The translations under genes and the position numbers were made by a program. From NCBI GenBank assembly GCA_029204225.1, contig CM055111.1, forward strand, positions 42,722,815-42,786,814: a stretch of DNA of 64,000 nt, in the 5' to 3' direction. Below are positions 33,517 to 46,160 of the stretch, one piece after another. Every line of letters starts with the position of its first letter. The stretch's first letter is position 1. A model generated the notes under the pieces. The model was not told the origin of the DNA. It saw only the letters and a program-made list of their open reading frames with translations, and did not search any database. The DNA is from Diphasiastrum complanatum. Its lineage: Eukaryota; Streptophyta; Lycopodiopsida; Lycopodiales; Lycopodiaceae.

Positions 33517-36500
33517 ATGAGTAATCAGGCGGGCTCAGAGGAAAAGCCTGCTTCACTTGATGTTTCTGATCTTGGATCCGCTCTCCCTTCCGAAGGTAGG
33601 AGCATCTCATGTTATTGGCTTCGTTCATGCTTTCTTGAGTTTCGGTTTATCATGCCAGATTATTCTTGATTTAGGCATGCAAATCTTAGTCGGAATCGGA
33701 TAATCGGTTTGTTTTTAACGTACTGCACAATTATCTTAAGCTCATGAAAAATAAATAAAAAATTTCAAACAAGTTCTGATTACAGGCAATCGATCTAAAC
33801 GCGTAGTTTGCTGCAAAGTTTGTCGTTTCTATCAATATCACGTATCTGATAATTGGGAAAAGTGATGTTGTGACAACGTGCAAGAATAGGACATCAGTTG
33901 CAAAAAGGGGACATCCAAGAAAAAGAATAGGATTAATTGTTGTGGTGGTGTCTCGGTTTCTAATTAAATATATTTCAGAAACACGCCGAGTTTCAATAGA
34001 TCTAGATTTACTAGAAGTTGCTTCGTGCTCTTCTTTATGTTCATTATCTGGACCGTCTGGCTTCGAAGATAAATAGCAAATGACAATTTGCTAAAGCGAT
34101 TTGCACAATTCTTTTTCGGCAACCACAGATGCAGGCAAAGCTGGTTCAAAATTCGGCGCTTCCTTTTCATCTTTAGATATTTGCGCTCCTTTTGATGCAT
34201 GCTTTTATTACATTATCGTTAGATATAGCTGAAAATAAGAATGCACATGTGGTTAATACATTCAACAGAAAATATTTGCGGTGAAGCCAGTTAGCACAAA
34301 ACTTCTTTGCACCCTTAGCGGGTTGAGTTCTAATTGCCTTGGTTTAGGTCTGACGAGTCAAATCATTTCGTCATTGTGCTTTTCAGCTACTGGAAAGGAT
34401 GGTGCTAAGCTGGTCAAACTTTTAAAGGTAAAATTCTCATTGGCAACATACCACAATTCTGTACGTTGGCCTTGTGAGATATCTTTAACTACATGTCAGT
34501 TAGTAATAAGAAATCTGTGCGGCATTATGGTGAGGATCTGGCTTTTTGTCGAGTTGATTCACTTGGAGCACGTGATTTTTATCAAACCCTGGCTTTGTGC
34601 AGAATAAATTACATAGTCTTGCAACAGAATCTACAAAATACTTGGAATCACTCTCTCCAGAGGGAAAAGCCCGTGTAGCTGCTCTGAAAGAACTGCAGGT
34701 AATCAGAATCAACCTCATAGCTTGAGTCTGTTTGTGGAGTGTCTTTGGCCAAGTCAGAAGCCTTTCAATTAGTACTGACTAAAGAACCGTCCTACAGAGG
34801 AATCATGATGAGCTCGAAGTTAAATTTAACGAGGAGAAAACTCTACTGGAGGCGAAGTACCAGAAGCTATACGAGCCACTATATTTGAAGGTACAGACAA
34901 CATATCATAAAGCTTTCAAAACTATTTCATGGTGCTGATCTTAATTGGAAAGTTTACTTTGCCCCATATCTTAACAGCCGACATGTGATCAGTAGAATGT
35001 GCACATCTTAATGATAAGATTGAAATGGAGCGCTTGTATATGCACTTTTTGGCAGTTATCCACCCAATATGGACTTATGTGTTACGGTCTTCTGAGCTTA
35101 TGGATGTTTTTTTTTTATCCATTCAAAGTTAAAAGTGTTTCTTGTATTTTAAGGCGGTAATTTGGAGATTGTGTATTTGACTGAAACAATAAAAGGCAAT
35201 GACACATGTTTTTCCTTCTAGCATTGCACACATGGGCATGAATACTTGCGATAGATATTTGGAAACGTTGATGTGCGTGTTAGTTTTTTTCGCGCGCTCA
35301 GGGTGTACGTTGGTGTGGTGCATAGTTCATTAGCAAAATTCTGAGCTTTATGTATACATAAGCTCAGATGCTGGCCTTGGCTGCTGATTGCAATCCATGA
35401 ACATAAACCTTGAAGTTAGATTTAGTCATCATGGGGGACGCCTATATTGGCCTAGCAATTTCAACAGTTCTTGATATAACCAGGAATGTAATAAGTCACA
35501 GCAAGCATCCTTTAGACCTTAATTTTGAAGATGACTTGCAATTGATAGAGTCCCATATTTGACTACATTATTGACAAGTTTAAGCTGCTCTGAATGACGA
35601 ACTTTCTAATTTGTGGAAGATAGACCCTTTCAACAGATATTGTATGGAGTAAACGAAAAGCTTGTTGGATGAATAGAGTTGAAGTTTTAAGGATGCGTCA
35701 ACCCTCTACAACATTATTCAATGTAGGACATCCAAGAAAAGTGTAGTAGCTGGCTTGTCAACATATGACTTGGACATCTCTTCTCTCTTCTGAATCACCA
35801 TTTTCTAGATAGGTTAGACACGGTGCATCAGAAAAGTCACATGAAGTCAACGACAAACTCTTTCTAGATGCTCATTAGGAGTAGTTTGTTTCGTTTGATT
35901 TCTAATCAAGGTTTGCAGTACAATAACAGCACCATTCTTATATTATCATGGAATTTCATATTGTTGACACTTGAATTGATGTTCCAGATGCATGGAATCA
36001 TGACAGTACTAATTGTAGATAATCTCTTCCTGAGAATACAACACGTTAAAGAGACAAGATGAAGCTACATATGCTTGGAAGTAGGACATTTCAAAATGTG
36101 TTCCTGTTTTTCTTCGGAAAGCATGTCATCTAGTTTGCTCTCTAGAGACTGATAAGGAAACGTTGCCTATGTAACAGAGAACGGATATTGTCAGTGGCGC
36201 TGTTGACGTGGAAGGGACTAAAGATGAGGCTGCTGAAGTAACTTCCGCTGGTAGGAATGAAAGCTATTCAGTTGCAATGTCATTTTGAAAAGTCTCATGA
36301 TTCGTAAGCATGAATGCAATTATCATAATTGCACACATTGATGGGATGTATTTGAATTCTCTTCTACTGCAACATTTATGGAGAATCTGGCTGGTCTTAT
36401 CCAGTTATTCATTCACATCATTCAATATTGGTGTCTTATGCTGCACAGCAAAGGGAGTACCAAACTTTTGGCTCATGGCATTGAAGACACATGAGCTTCT

Positions 36501-37892
36501 GGCAATACAGGCATGTTCATATCCCTCCCTGGTTGAAGATTATAAGTTGTAACATGCCAATGGTTCCAGAGACACTACTGGATGCATTTCATAGTATGTT
36601 GTATGATTCTTCACTGTTTTTAGTTACGCTTCTCAGGCACATCTTCATCAAATATCACTTGCCAACTTAAACATACTTAACGTTTGCAGATCACACAACG
36701 TGACGAGGAGGCTTTGAAGTACTTGAAGGATATCAAATGGTCCAAATTAGACAGTCTTAATGGATTTCAGCTTGATTTTTACTTTAATCCAAATCCATAC
36801 TTCAAAAATACACTGGTATGAAAGAACTTTTTTCCTTCATCTTCAACTTCTAGTCATGAGACTTGAATTTTTCGTAGTCTAGTAAATAACATCAAAGAAG
36901 TTCTGAACATTGATGTTATGACAACAGCTCAGTAAAACTTACCATATGGTTGATGATGACGAGCCAATACTGGAACGTGCCACTGGGTATGTGGTTCTCT
37001 ATCATATACTTGAAAGGAATGTAGAATTCATTTACTGTCCCCATTTGTGAGTAGCTGGGTTCAGACATCAGCTAACGGCATATCTTACAGTTGTAAAATT
37101 TGGACAGTGGAAAGGCAGCATCTAATAAATTTTCACTACTGTCCTAGTGCAGTACGGTAATTGAATGGTATCCCGGAAAAAATCTGACGCAAAAAGTTTT
37201 AAGAAGGAAGCTAAAGGAAGGGCAAATAGATGCCAAGCCTGTCATAAAAACAAAGCAGATTGAGAGCTTCTTCAATATCTTCAATCCACCCGAAATACCA
37301 GAAGATGGAATTGATCAAGACACAGTAAGTGCTCACAGTTGGTTCTTTCATATGCAACTTGGATGCCTAGATGAATGCCAACCCAAAATGGTTCTATGTG
37401 TTTGCAGGCGGAAGAACTTCAAGATGTGCTGGAAAATGACTATGACATTGGGTGGGTTGTTAATCCATTTTTATGAATTACATCACTAGGCAAATGCAGA
37501 ATTACATCCCTATGTCCATACAAATTTAGCACTTTTCTCCTAAAGTGATTCAAGCCGGTGCATATGCTGATTGCACAGTTCTTAAGACATTGTTAGAAAG
37601 AATAACTTTACTAGTTGATAGATCAGTAACATAACAATTGGAACAATAACCATTTCCTTGGCTGGTTATGTTTTGCTTTGTCATCAACAGAACAATCATA
37701 AAAGAAAAGATTATTCCGCATGCGGTATCTTGGTTTACTGGTGAAGCCTTGCAAGGAGAAGAATTTGACGATGACGAAGATGAGGACGATGAAGACGAAG
37801 AAGATGAAGAGGATGAAGATGATGACGATGAGGAGGATGAGGAATATGAGGAAGTAAAAGATGGGGAGGCTCCTCAAAAAGTTTTGGAGTAA
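33517..37892 (+). CDS. NAP1: Nucleosome assembly protein 1 (NAP1), 11 exons
   Basis: NAP1 is a histone H2A-H2B chaperone that shuttles between cytoplasm and nucleus. Exons: 33517-33595, 34387-34427, 34603-34698, 34798-34890, 36178-36250, 36449-36510, 36690-36815, 36928-36986, 37153-37324, 37408-37451 and 37691-37892. They sum to 1047 nt (348 residues plus stop) with all phases matching. Family marks: the helix [20 protein letters not shown] then [70 protein letters not shown] and [11 protein letters not shown]-terminal acidic tail of Asp/Glu starts at about residue 300. It ends ...KVLE, without the CKQQ-type CaaX end of many plant NAP1 proteins. The sixth intron starts GC instead of GT. Usual plant length is about 370-380 residues. 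It seems intact. SET/NRP-type chaperones lack the EPLYLKR and KGVPNFW context, so NAP1 proper is preferred. Confidence 0.95.
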
Positions 37893-38340
37893 CAAGACTG
37901 GTAGGTGTGCTTCTTATATTAGATCATTCTTATTATTGCTTGCATTTACTTGATGTGTGCCAATTTCTAGGTTTGTGTAGTGTTGCAAAAGGTTTGTGTC
38001 ATTGACATTAGCATCGTACATTTTTTTGCAAGTTATAAACAGTTATAATTTTAATCTTGCTATTTGATGTCGTTATTGCAGAGCGAAACATCTTCATTTT
38101 GGCACTTGCTACAATCAGCTATAGACAACCATTTATTACAAGATCATCATTTTTGTTTTGGTTCAGAGCGAGGTGGTAGACCACTCTATTCATTGTCCCT
38201 GAAGCGGTCCCACTGTGGCATATCATTTTAAAGCTGATGAAGTTACTTTTGGTATGTTTTGTTGTGATGTGGTTCAAGTGGTTCTGCAATAAATACCTTC
38301 GGTTGTAGCATAGTTTGCTTTCAATAAAGCCCTACATCAA
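37893..38340 (+). other. NAP1 3' untranslated region with AATAAA signals
   Basis: AATAAA occurs at 38288-38293 and 38323-38328, about 400 bp after the stop. A GTAGGT near 37901 and a pyrimidine-TTGCAG acceptor near 38077 could frame an intron in the untranslated region; this is inference from splice signals only. Confidence 0.5.
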
Positions 38341-41300
38341 TGTTTAGGGTGTGTGGCACAAACTTACAATGCAACCGTTGCTGTTGATTATTTAGCCTTG
38401 TAAAGGCTCTTGAGAAGATGCAACGCTTGTCCTTTATTTTTATTCCGAAGGACAGTGGTCGAGCTAAACTAGAATATTGGGCATAAACCAGACTTTTCGG
38501 ATATAATTTCAAGCATCTAATTTCTCAGGTGTGGGAGCAGTGGTGTTAGTTTTTGCAAGAGGATAATCATATTTATGAAGTTAGTGTAGACATGAATGTA
38601 TCGGCTTGAGTGATAAAGATTATGAGATTGAGATTTATTTTGCACCAACCACAAATAGTTAATATTCCATGCTTATGAACTACTTATACATCCAACTTTG
38701 AATCAGAAATGGTGGAATTGTGGAAAAGCTATTCGTACTTGTGCTCTAGAGTTCAACTATTAGCATTTTGATGCACAGATATCGAATTTAAATTATCTCA
38801 AAGAAGATGCATGATTTTAGCTTCTTATATTACACATAATTTCTTTCCTTTTTAAATGTTAGAAGACAATCTTGTGACTTTTTCTGGGCTGTAAAACTTT
38901 CCTTCTATTTCTCATCAATAAAACACTTGTATGAAATGTTGCACATTAGATTTGCTACTTTTTGAGATTGTGAAGCTTTTCCTTTATGGCTCCTCCTCTC
39001 AAACCGTTAATTTTCCCTCTTTTTCAAATGTTCAAAAATAGCCTTGATACTATTTTGGCATGTGGAACATTTTTTTTTGGTTTTATTTCAAGCAATAGAG
39101 CTCTATTATCATCTATCTAAGTTTTGTGGTGGGTTTTAACGCAACCTTTTTTGGAAAACCATTCGATTGTTCAAGGGAGTTGCAACATACACCATGGACA
39201 TTGCACTTTTTACTGCAATGTCGTATGAACTAACAAAAAGGAGGTGTTAGTATGTAGTGCTTTCTTTTTTTATTATGTTAATTTGACGCTTGTGAATGGG
39301 TTAAATGTCTGGACACAATGATTGGCTCATAAAACAACATGCAATTAATCAACATCTTTTCTCTCTCTCTCTCTCTCTCTCATAGTTGCATTGAACCACC
39401 GAACCGTTCGAAACCGGTTCGAACCTTTTATACCAAAGAAAACAAAACAAAAGCAAACGGTTCGAACCAGACCCAATTCGAACCCAGCTAGCCGATTCGA
39501 ATCGGATCGAATTAGGTTCGAACCGTCGATTCGAATCGGCTTGCAACTATGCTATATAAGCATCAAGTTAACATGATAAAATAAGAAAGCAAGAAACTAG
39601 TATAAAAATCAAGAAACTAGACAAAATAGAATAAGCTTCACCAACTTAGGCAAAGAAAAATAGGTATCTCCACTAGTTGATCATTCAGTATGGGGCCTTA
39701 AAGAAATTGCCACATGGTAGAAGCCATAGCTTTCGTTAAAGAGAAGCTCCCAAATTTCGTGATAGGAGGTTTCAAATTAGCAAATGTAAATTAGCTTTCA
39801 AGTTTAGCATGACTAGTTATTCATAGTGGATCTTTGTACCTCTAATATGAGTTTAGGACCTTATTACAATTTTGTCCTATGTAAAAGTTTTACCTCTTTG
39901 CTCAAAGACGATAGCCATGTGACATATTGTGAACCGTACATGTGGATTAAAATTGAGGGTCAAGATTACATAAATGCATTGGTAAAAACGAAAGATTTGT
40001 GAATTTGCACGTGTCATAAATCTGTTAACATAGATGAACTAAATTTGTCAATTTACTATGCTTCTATACTAATGCTTTTTTTCAAAAAAATCGAATAAAA
40101 AGTTGTAGTTCGAAAGAACACCGAGTGAGCTTTCTACATTATTATTTGAGATGTTTCATGGCAATTTGCTAATCACAACTTTGAATTTCATTCTTCATAT
40201 TGCATTATCGTTTGAGAAAAAGACGAATCTCCTAGTTTATAATTTTTAGAGGGAAATTGTCCTCTCTTCTTTTGCCATCTCATTTGAACAACCTTGTCAT
40301 TAGCAATCAAAATTAGCTAAAAGATATTAACAACTGTAAACTATTTCAGTTTGGACATTATTGCTCACCTTGAATGTCTGAGTGTTCTAAAAAAAATTTA
40401 GAACTCATGAACATCTATTTCTTGTAATTACCAAGTACTTAATTGCGTGTCTCTTTTTGGTAATGACAATTATGTCTTTAGTATGCTATTGTATTTCGTT
40501 GTTTGCTATTCTATTTCAAAATGCAACTTATTTTTAGCTACAACATGACGACATCTGAAAGACATATGTGACGAGTACGCAAGGTAAATTTTCTAGAAAT
40601 TTTCTTTGTTGAGATGTTAGACAAATTATATGCCTTTAAGGTCATTGAATTGGACTCAATATAATAAAAAACCACAATTTCTTGACTGCATATTTGCATA
40701 TGTCAGCTTCAAAACAATATTTGCCTAATTAGCAAGACATGAAAGCGAAAGAGAAAGCAACTTGAAATGGCAAGGAACTCACCTACTGATTGTTTAGATG
40801 CTTTTCAGCACCTTCACATATTTAGAATTTACCACAATGACACAAAGTACAAAAGAATTGGTGTTATATCTAGTGAAGCATGTAACTAAAGCTGTTTGCA
40901 AAGAATGGTGGGTATGAATTGTTTCTCAAATCTTATATCAAAAGGTTGGCATATTTCATTTATAAAACTTAGCTTTTGATCAAGGTGTATGTTTTGCGTC
41001 AAAATCATGAGCTCCCTATTCTAGGTTTATATATTACATTGAAGGCTTTTAAAACACTATGGTTTAGGGATCTTTCTATTACAACACAACTCTTTGCTCC
41101 ATTTTGAGTCTATACAGTTTCTGCCTTCATGTAGAGCAATGGAACTAGTGGCTTATACACTTTAGTGCCCTTCATGTAGGGCAATATTCTATCAAACATC
41201 AATTAATCTTTACAATACTTTGAAATTTGAGAAAATGATGGAACTATACGAACAAGCTTCTATGCAACATCTATAACTCAATTATCAATATTGCATAGAG

Positions 41301-42640
41301 TTCGCTTGTCTTTTAAATCTATATTCAATTTGAATCGAGACAAAATTGTGTAGCTAGTTGGGCTAAATTGGGCCTTCTTACCATCATTACAAAGTCCAAC
41401 ATTAACAAAAATAGGGTGGGCGCTTATGGCCTCTTATTAACAACAATATAAAACTATTCCTACTTTATATTTGTATCATGGCTATATTTAGTATTACTTA
41501 TTATTGAGCACATGGGCTAGTTACATGAAAGATATGACACTCTCCCAAGTCCTTACTAAAGCATTTTTGTCCTAAAAAATGAAGACCATGTAATTTTTCA
41601 TCAAGTTTCATGCTCCAATGAATCCTTTGGCAATGGTTTGTTTCCTAACCTGTTCTTCTTCATTGCAATCCCAAAATATTGCCTCAGGTTCGACTTTTAG
41701 CTTATTATTTGTCCCATTCATTTTATAAGATCATTGAAGAAGAGATTTATGAAGCGTGAGATTGCCTTGAGTAGCTCTAGTTATGGTTTGACATATATGA
41801 CATTCATTAGTCTTCTCCCTCAATATCTTGTTTAATTGGATCTTGTTTAATTGGATAAGTTATCAAATTTCTTATGCATCTTATTTTATCCATACATCTC
41901 ATGATGCTACTACCTTATAGGTTGCTCCACAATACGGATGATGGTTTTATTAAGTAGCTCAATTGCATTTAATAGAACAATGAATTTATCGTTTGGATTC
42001 TTCAAATCCCATAGAAAAATCCTTTTGGTCATTTGTGCACAAGGAATTTGACAACCTTGAATCTGCTTTCCAATTTAACATGTTTTCCTTGACAATAGAA
42101 TCAATCACATTATCTAACCCAAGGTAAAACGGTTAGATGTGATTCTAGAATGTCATATTGTACAAGAAGCTACAATTGTAGAATCTGTATTGTTTTGATC
42201 TTCTCCTTGATCTTGGTTGTTGGATTGATCTTCATCAACTTGTCCAACGGTGCTTTGTCAATAAGGCCCAAGGAATGTCTTTTTTAGATCACGATCATCC
42301 ATTTCCAAAGAATAATATTTGGAATGTAGCCTTGCTTTTCTTAAAGTGGATTCCTACATTGCATCATTTTTGCCAAGGATTATGTGCAAGAGATTGACAA
42401 GTAGTTTAATTTAAATCAAGCATTGAAATTGGTAGCAAATTAGAAATTCCAATATTTTGACTTGAACCACTTGGTTGCTTTGACGGATACATGAATATTT
42501 TTTTTTATCCAAAGCGTAATGCATTTGTCTTGTGCCAATCATACATAGCATCTTAACATCTAAAAGGTTCTTTAGCATCAAACACACATGGTGAAAGCAA
42601 GCAAAGAGTACATGGTATGCAATTTTCTTTATTGAAAAGA
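38341..42640. other. AT-rich region without recognised genes
   Basis: Short frames only. A (TC)n run lies at 39358-39381 and the TTCGAA cluster (listed separately) at 39399-39545. On the minus strand near 42160-42290 a Gln/Asp/Asn-rich stretch could be a copia integrase-RT linker, but the evidence is weak. Confidence 0.4.
39399..39545. repeat. Cluster of TTCGAA-centred palindromes
   Basis: GTTCGAA, GGTTCGAACC and GATTCGAATC occur about nine times in 150 bp. GGTTCGAACC also fits the core of the pol III B box, but no tRNA fold or A box is present. Confidence 0.75.
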
Positions 42641-42645
42641 GATTT

Positions 42646-43300
42646 ATGTCTAGCTTTGTGGACTCAAATGTTCCTTTCAAGGGCATTAGCACCTCCTTTG
42701 TAATTATTACTATATATGTTGATGACACATTACTTTTTTATTATGACATAAGATTTATTGAAGATGCCAAAAGAATGTTGTCACATAGAATTGAAATGAT
42801 AGACCTGAGGGAGGCACAATTTTGTCCTAGAATTCAGAACCATAGAGACATGTAGAAAAGACTAATTCATATCAGTCGAGAAAGAGATATTTACAATGTA
42901 CATACGTATTATCAAAGTCTGATTTCTTGAATTGTAAAAATGTACACTTTTCAATGGATCCTAAGCTAGAGCTATAAAAGGAGTAGTGCTTGTAGACAAA
43001 TCAAGGAAAAAAGAAACAATTGGAGAGGCATCATTTTCATTCTATTACTAGAGCTTTAATGTATACAATGACTTGTACAAGACCTGACTCTAGGTTTCAT
43101 TCTAGGAGTAAATACATTAAGCTAAAATATCATTATGTTAAAGAAAATGTCTTGAATGAAAAAAAGTCGGCTGAGTTTATGTGAAACACATTGATGATTG
43201 TAGACACTTTTACCAAGTCTTTCATTATGAGAATCATCTTAGATTTTGTCCCAAGGCTTCATTTAAGGAATAAAAGCTTTCAAGACCCACATTAAGGAGC
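42646..43300 (+). pseudogene. Copia RT palm and RNase H remnant
   Basis: The frame at 42646-42855 reads FVIITIYVDDTLLFYYD, the copia RT catalytic YVDD box, then EMIDLREAQFCPRIQNHRD, the L-G-I-E segment with Arg for Gly. Decayed RNase H-region words continue to about 43230 in shifting frames (IHISRER, CTRPDS-like). Upstream RT and integrase are absent. A different copia copy supplies the RT start at 44.2 kb. Confidence 0.8.
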
Positions 43301-43902
43301 AGTGTTGGAGTTTTATAAGTCAATGAAACTCATCATGTAATGTGTTCATGTCATGTTTCTCTTTTCCTATATAACTACAAGCGAGCAAGCCTAGTTTGTA
43401 GCCTTACAAGAGAAAATGCACAAGCAAAAAAGACACAAAATTTGACCCTATAGATATACTCACAAATTGTGAACAGTCTGCATAAATACATGAAATTTGG
43501 CCACTGTCCTCAATATTACAAGAGAAAATTTAGAAGGGAAAAAAAATGCAACCTACAAAATTTCACATCAAATTTTATAGTCTTAAAAAATGACCTATCC
43601 AACAAAATACATGTGAATTTCGTAATATTTTCATTTTCCAGCACTTTGAAGTTTTGCAAATATATTCTAAAAGTGCATCCTCTTATTTCTAGGGCAAAGA
43701 CCCATGCGATTAAGGTAGAAGTCGCAAAAGTCGAAAATTTTACATTTCTATTTTCTTGATTTGACAACTGATTTTCTGTTGGCTATGGTATCTTTGTAAC
43801 TTGGAATCACAAACTATTGTATATAGATGTAATTTAATATTTGGAGAAAATTTCAAATCTTTAAGGCAAGAGGAATAATCAAAACATGATGACTTTGAAA
43901 AG
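43301..43902. other. Unassigned stretch between copia pieces
   Basis: Frames on both strands at 43469-43767 overlap and show no motif. It could be an LTR that follows the RNase H remnant, but no defined ends were found. Confidence 0.35.
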
Positions 43903-44345
43903 GTGCAATTTGAGTCGATAAAAGATGATTTTGAATATGAATCAATAGACAAAATTGTTCATGCTGAGGAAAGCGACTCCACCTCAAGAGACTTCAATCA
44001 CGAGGAGATCTTTGTGGAAAATAAAAGAACCTCAAAGGTTAATCCACATGACTTTTGTTGTTCCTTTTGTTTTATCTATTGCAAATGATGATCCAAGAAC
44101 TATTATAGAGACACTAGAATAAATAGAGAGTAAATTTTGAAAAAAAGACAATGGATGAGAAAATCTGGCCTTGGAATAAAACCAAAATGTGATAGTCAAT
44201 CGAGTTGCCTAGAGGTAGAAAGCTTATTCATAACAAGTGGGTTTTCAAAAAGAAGTATGATGACAATGGCATTGTGGAGAAATATGAAGCACAGATTGTG
44301 AACCAAATTGGTGAAAGTGGCCTTATGGTCAATTTCTTACTCGCA
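43903..44345 (+). pseudogene. Copia integrase-RT linker and RT start
   Basis: An acidic linker (43903-44088) is followed, after stops, by RGRKLIHNKWVFKKKYDDNG and IVEKYEAQIV at 44210-44305. This is the conserved start of the copia RT (RVT_2). Downstream RT is missing. Confidence 0.8.
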
Positions 44346-44790
44346 AAGGCACTAAAAGAAATCATTAACCATTACATGCAATGATGTCACTGGAATAAAT
44401 ACATGCATGCATAAAAACTAGAGAATTTCACTTACATGCATGTATATAAAACTAGAAAAAATTGAAATCATATAGTGGTTGATATACTATCACAAATGTT
44501 GCGAAAAATCAAATCACATTTGAAGAAAATGCATCTACTTAACCACATTACTTCAATTCATCATGTGAACTATGGAATGCGGGGTCAAGATGGGAACTTC
44601 TTTTCCCCCTCTTTTGGGACTCTTTCAATTATGAAAGAAGTACCAACTATAGTTGGTCACAAGTACATGTCAAAAAACTTGCAAAATTCGATCAAGATCA
44701 TACTAGAATTGGTATATTTCACTTGCATGCCATAAAATATCATTCTTACTTTGATTTGAAATTTAGATGTCGTTTTGCAAGAAGTTTCTT
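44346..44790. other. Unassigned stretch
   Basis: One 86-codon frame at 44475-44735 shows no family motif. No element end is visible. Confidence 0.35.
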
Positions 44791-44795
44791 AAACG

Positions 44796-45035
44796 GTGAG
44801 AGAGAAAAAAGTGGGAGGAGTAGGAAGGGGCCTAGTATAGAACAAAGAGAGGGAGAATGAGAGAGAAATTTGGAGATAAGGCTGAATACGATGTGAAGGG
44901 GAGAGGGGGGATGAGAGAGAAATCCATGGCATAGTAGGAGGTCAAGTAGAAAGAAAAAATGAGAAGAGAAGAGAGGAAATTTGCAATGTTAAAGAGGTAG
45001 GTCGAGTTACAAGAGGAAAAGAGAGAAAAAGAGAA
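44796..45035. repeat. Purine-rich strand segment, about 240 bp
   Basis: The + strand is very largely A and G, with GAGAGAAA and GGAGAGGGGGG words, but it is not a regular repeat. It abuts the point where copia C coding sequence stops (about 45060). Confidence 0.75.
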
Positions 45036-45059
45036 TGTGTAGAGAGGTAGAATGGCCCA

Positions 45060-46008
45060 ATAAAGCAAAGAGGTCTTGCTGCAGAGTTGGCACGAATAGA
45101 ACGTCTTCAAGTCGTCTATCTCTGTCGTTGGTGTTGAGCCAGAGTGAACCAATACCGTTCACCTGATGTCTGGATCCATTTCCAAGAACTATGAATCTTG
45201 AGGGATCTGCACTTCTGAAATCAGACGTGATTCGTCTTGATGTCACGAAGTGCGAGGTGGCTCGTTTCGACCTCCCTTTGGTCTTCCAGTTGCTTTTGCT
45301 GGTCCCCTCTACTTGCTGGTCATGATCCTGCCTCTGATTTGACTCCCTCTTAGGCTTGAACTGTTTCTTTGATTTTTCTTTGTTGCCGTAGAGTGCTTGG
45401 TCAGAACCATCTTTGTGATCAAGATGCTCTCTGGCCTCGACTTCCTCTCGAATCTCGACAATCGCCTTTTCGAGGTTCGTGGTAGGGTCTTTCACGAGCA
45501 GGGTTCGTGTCGTCTGGAAAGATCTGGGTAAGGCTCTCAACAGATATGTGAGCTACTTCTCAGCTGATACTACATTCTCTGCTCTTCAGTTGTGTAGTAA
45601 TAGAAACAGATCCTTCATCTTTCTCACGAAAGAGGAGAGATCTTTTCCATCCCATTGTAGATTCGTCAGCTGATCTTCCAGCATCATAATCTGACTTCTT
45701 GATTTTGTCTGAAATCTTGTGAGCAGTGTATCCCACATCTCCTTAGCCTTGGAGAGTGTAGCCAGGTCAAGTATAAGGCTGTCTTTGATGGAAGATGATA
45801 GCAAGGCCACTGCCATGTCGTTTTTCTCCCTCCATTTGCGTAGCTCCTTGTCTGTTGTCGTAGGCATTTCTTCTGTGCCATCCACCCAGGGGAAGAGTCC
45901 TTCGCCCTTGAGTATCAAAGATGTCTTAACTTTCCAGGCTAGAAAGTTAGATCCTGAAGAATTAGGTATAGTGCAGATCTTGTTCTGCATGCTGCTGATT
46001 GAAGCCAT
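45060..46008 (-). pseudogene. Copia C gag and start of protease
   Basis: ATG at 46008 starts gag: NFLAWKVKTSLILKGEG, WREKNDMAVALLSSSIKDSL, AKEMWDTLLTRFQTKS, LTNLQWDGKDLSSFVRKM (Ty1/copia gag). After a frameshift near 45570 a Lys/Gln-rich part and FIVLGNGSRHQVNGIGSLWL, then LEDVLFVPTLQQDLFAL, form the protease C-terminal half. The expected DSGAS site is not seen. The reading ends at about 45060, where unrelated purine-rich DNA begins. It is a distinct family from A, D and F. Confidence 0.85.
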
Positions 46009-46108
46009 TGCTTCTTGAAGTCCGTTTTTCTTGTCGTTTGGTTGATTGTCTGAATGCTTGGCCTCCTGGATCTGCTAGCTTCTCGGCTATGTTAGAATAT
46101 GATAGAAT

Positions 46109-46160
46109 GGCTCTGATACCACTGTTGAGAAATCTGAGTTAGCGCTCCGATACCACTGTT
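46109..46160 (-). other. Duplicated primer site and LTR edge of copia C
   Basis: GGCTCTGATACCACTGTTGAG (first 20 bases at 46109) and GCTCCGATACCACTGTTGGG (near 46144) are two tandem copies of primer site plus LTR edge, about 34-35 bp apart. Only the first keeps the perfect tRNA-Met match. Confidence 0.8.

Noticed and set aside
37623-37895. Hydrophobic minus-strand frame opposite the NAP1 tail
   Set aside because: It is the antisense of the Asp/Glu-rich NAP1 tail, which gives Ile/Leu/Phe codons automatically.
39405-39540. tRNA gene or SINE at GGTTCGAACC motifs
   Set aside because: B-box-like words are present, but there is no A box at the right distance, no cloverleaf and no poly(T) terminator.
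41600-42300. Minus-strand copia coding remnant
   Set aside because: A few words resemble an integrase-RT linker, but stops are too frequent and no catalytic motif could be read.
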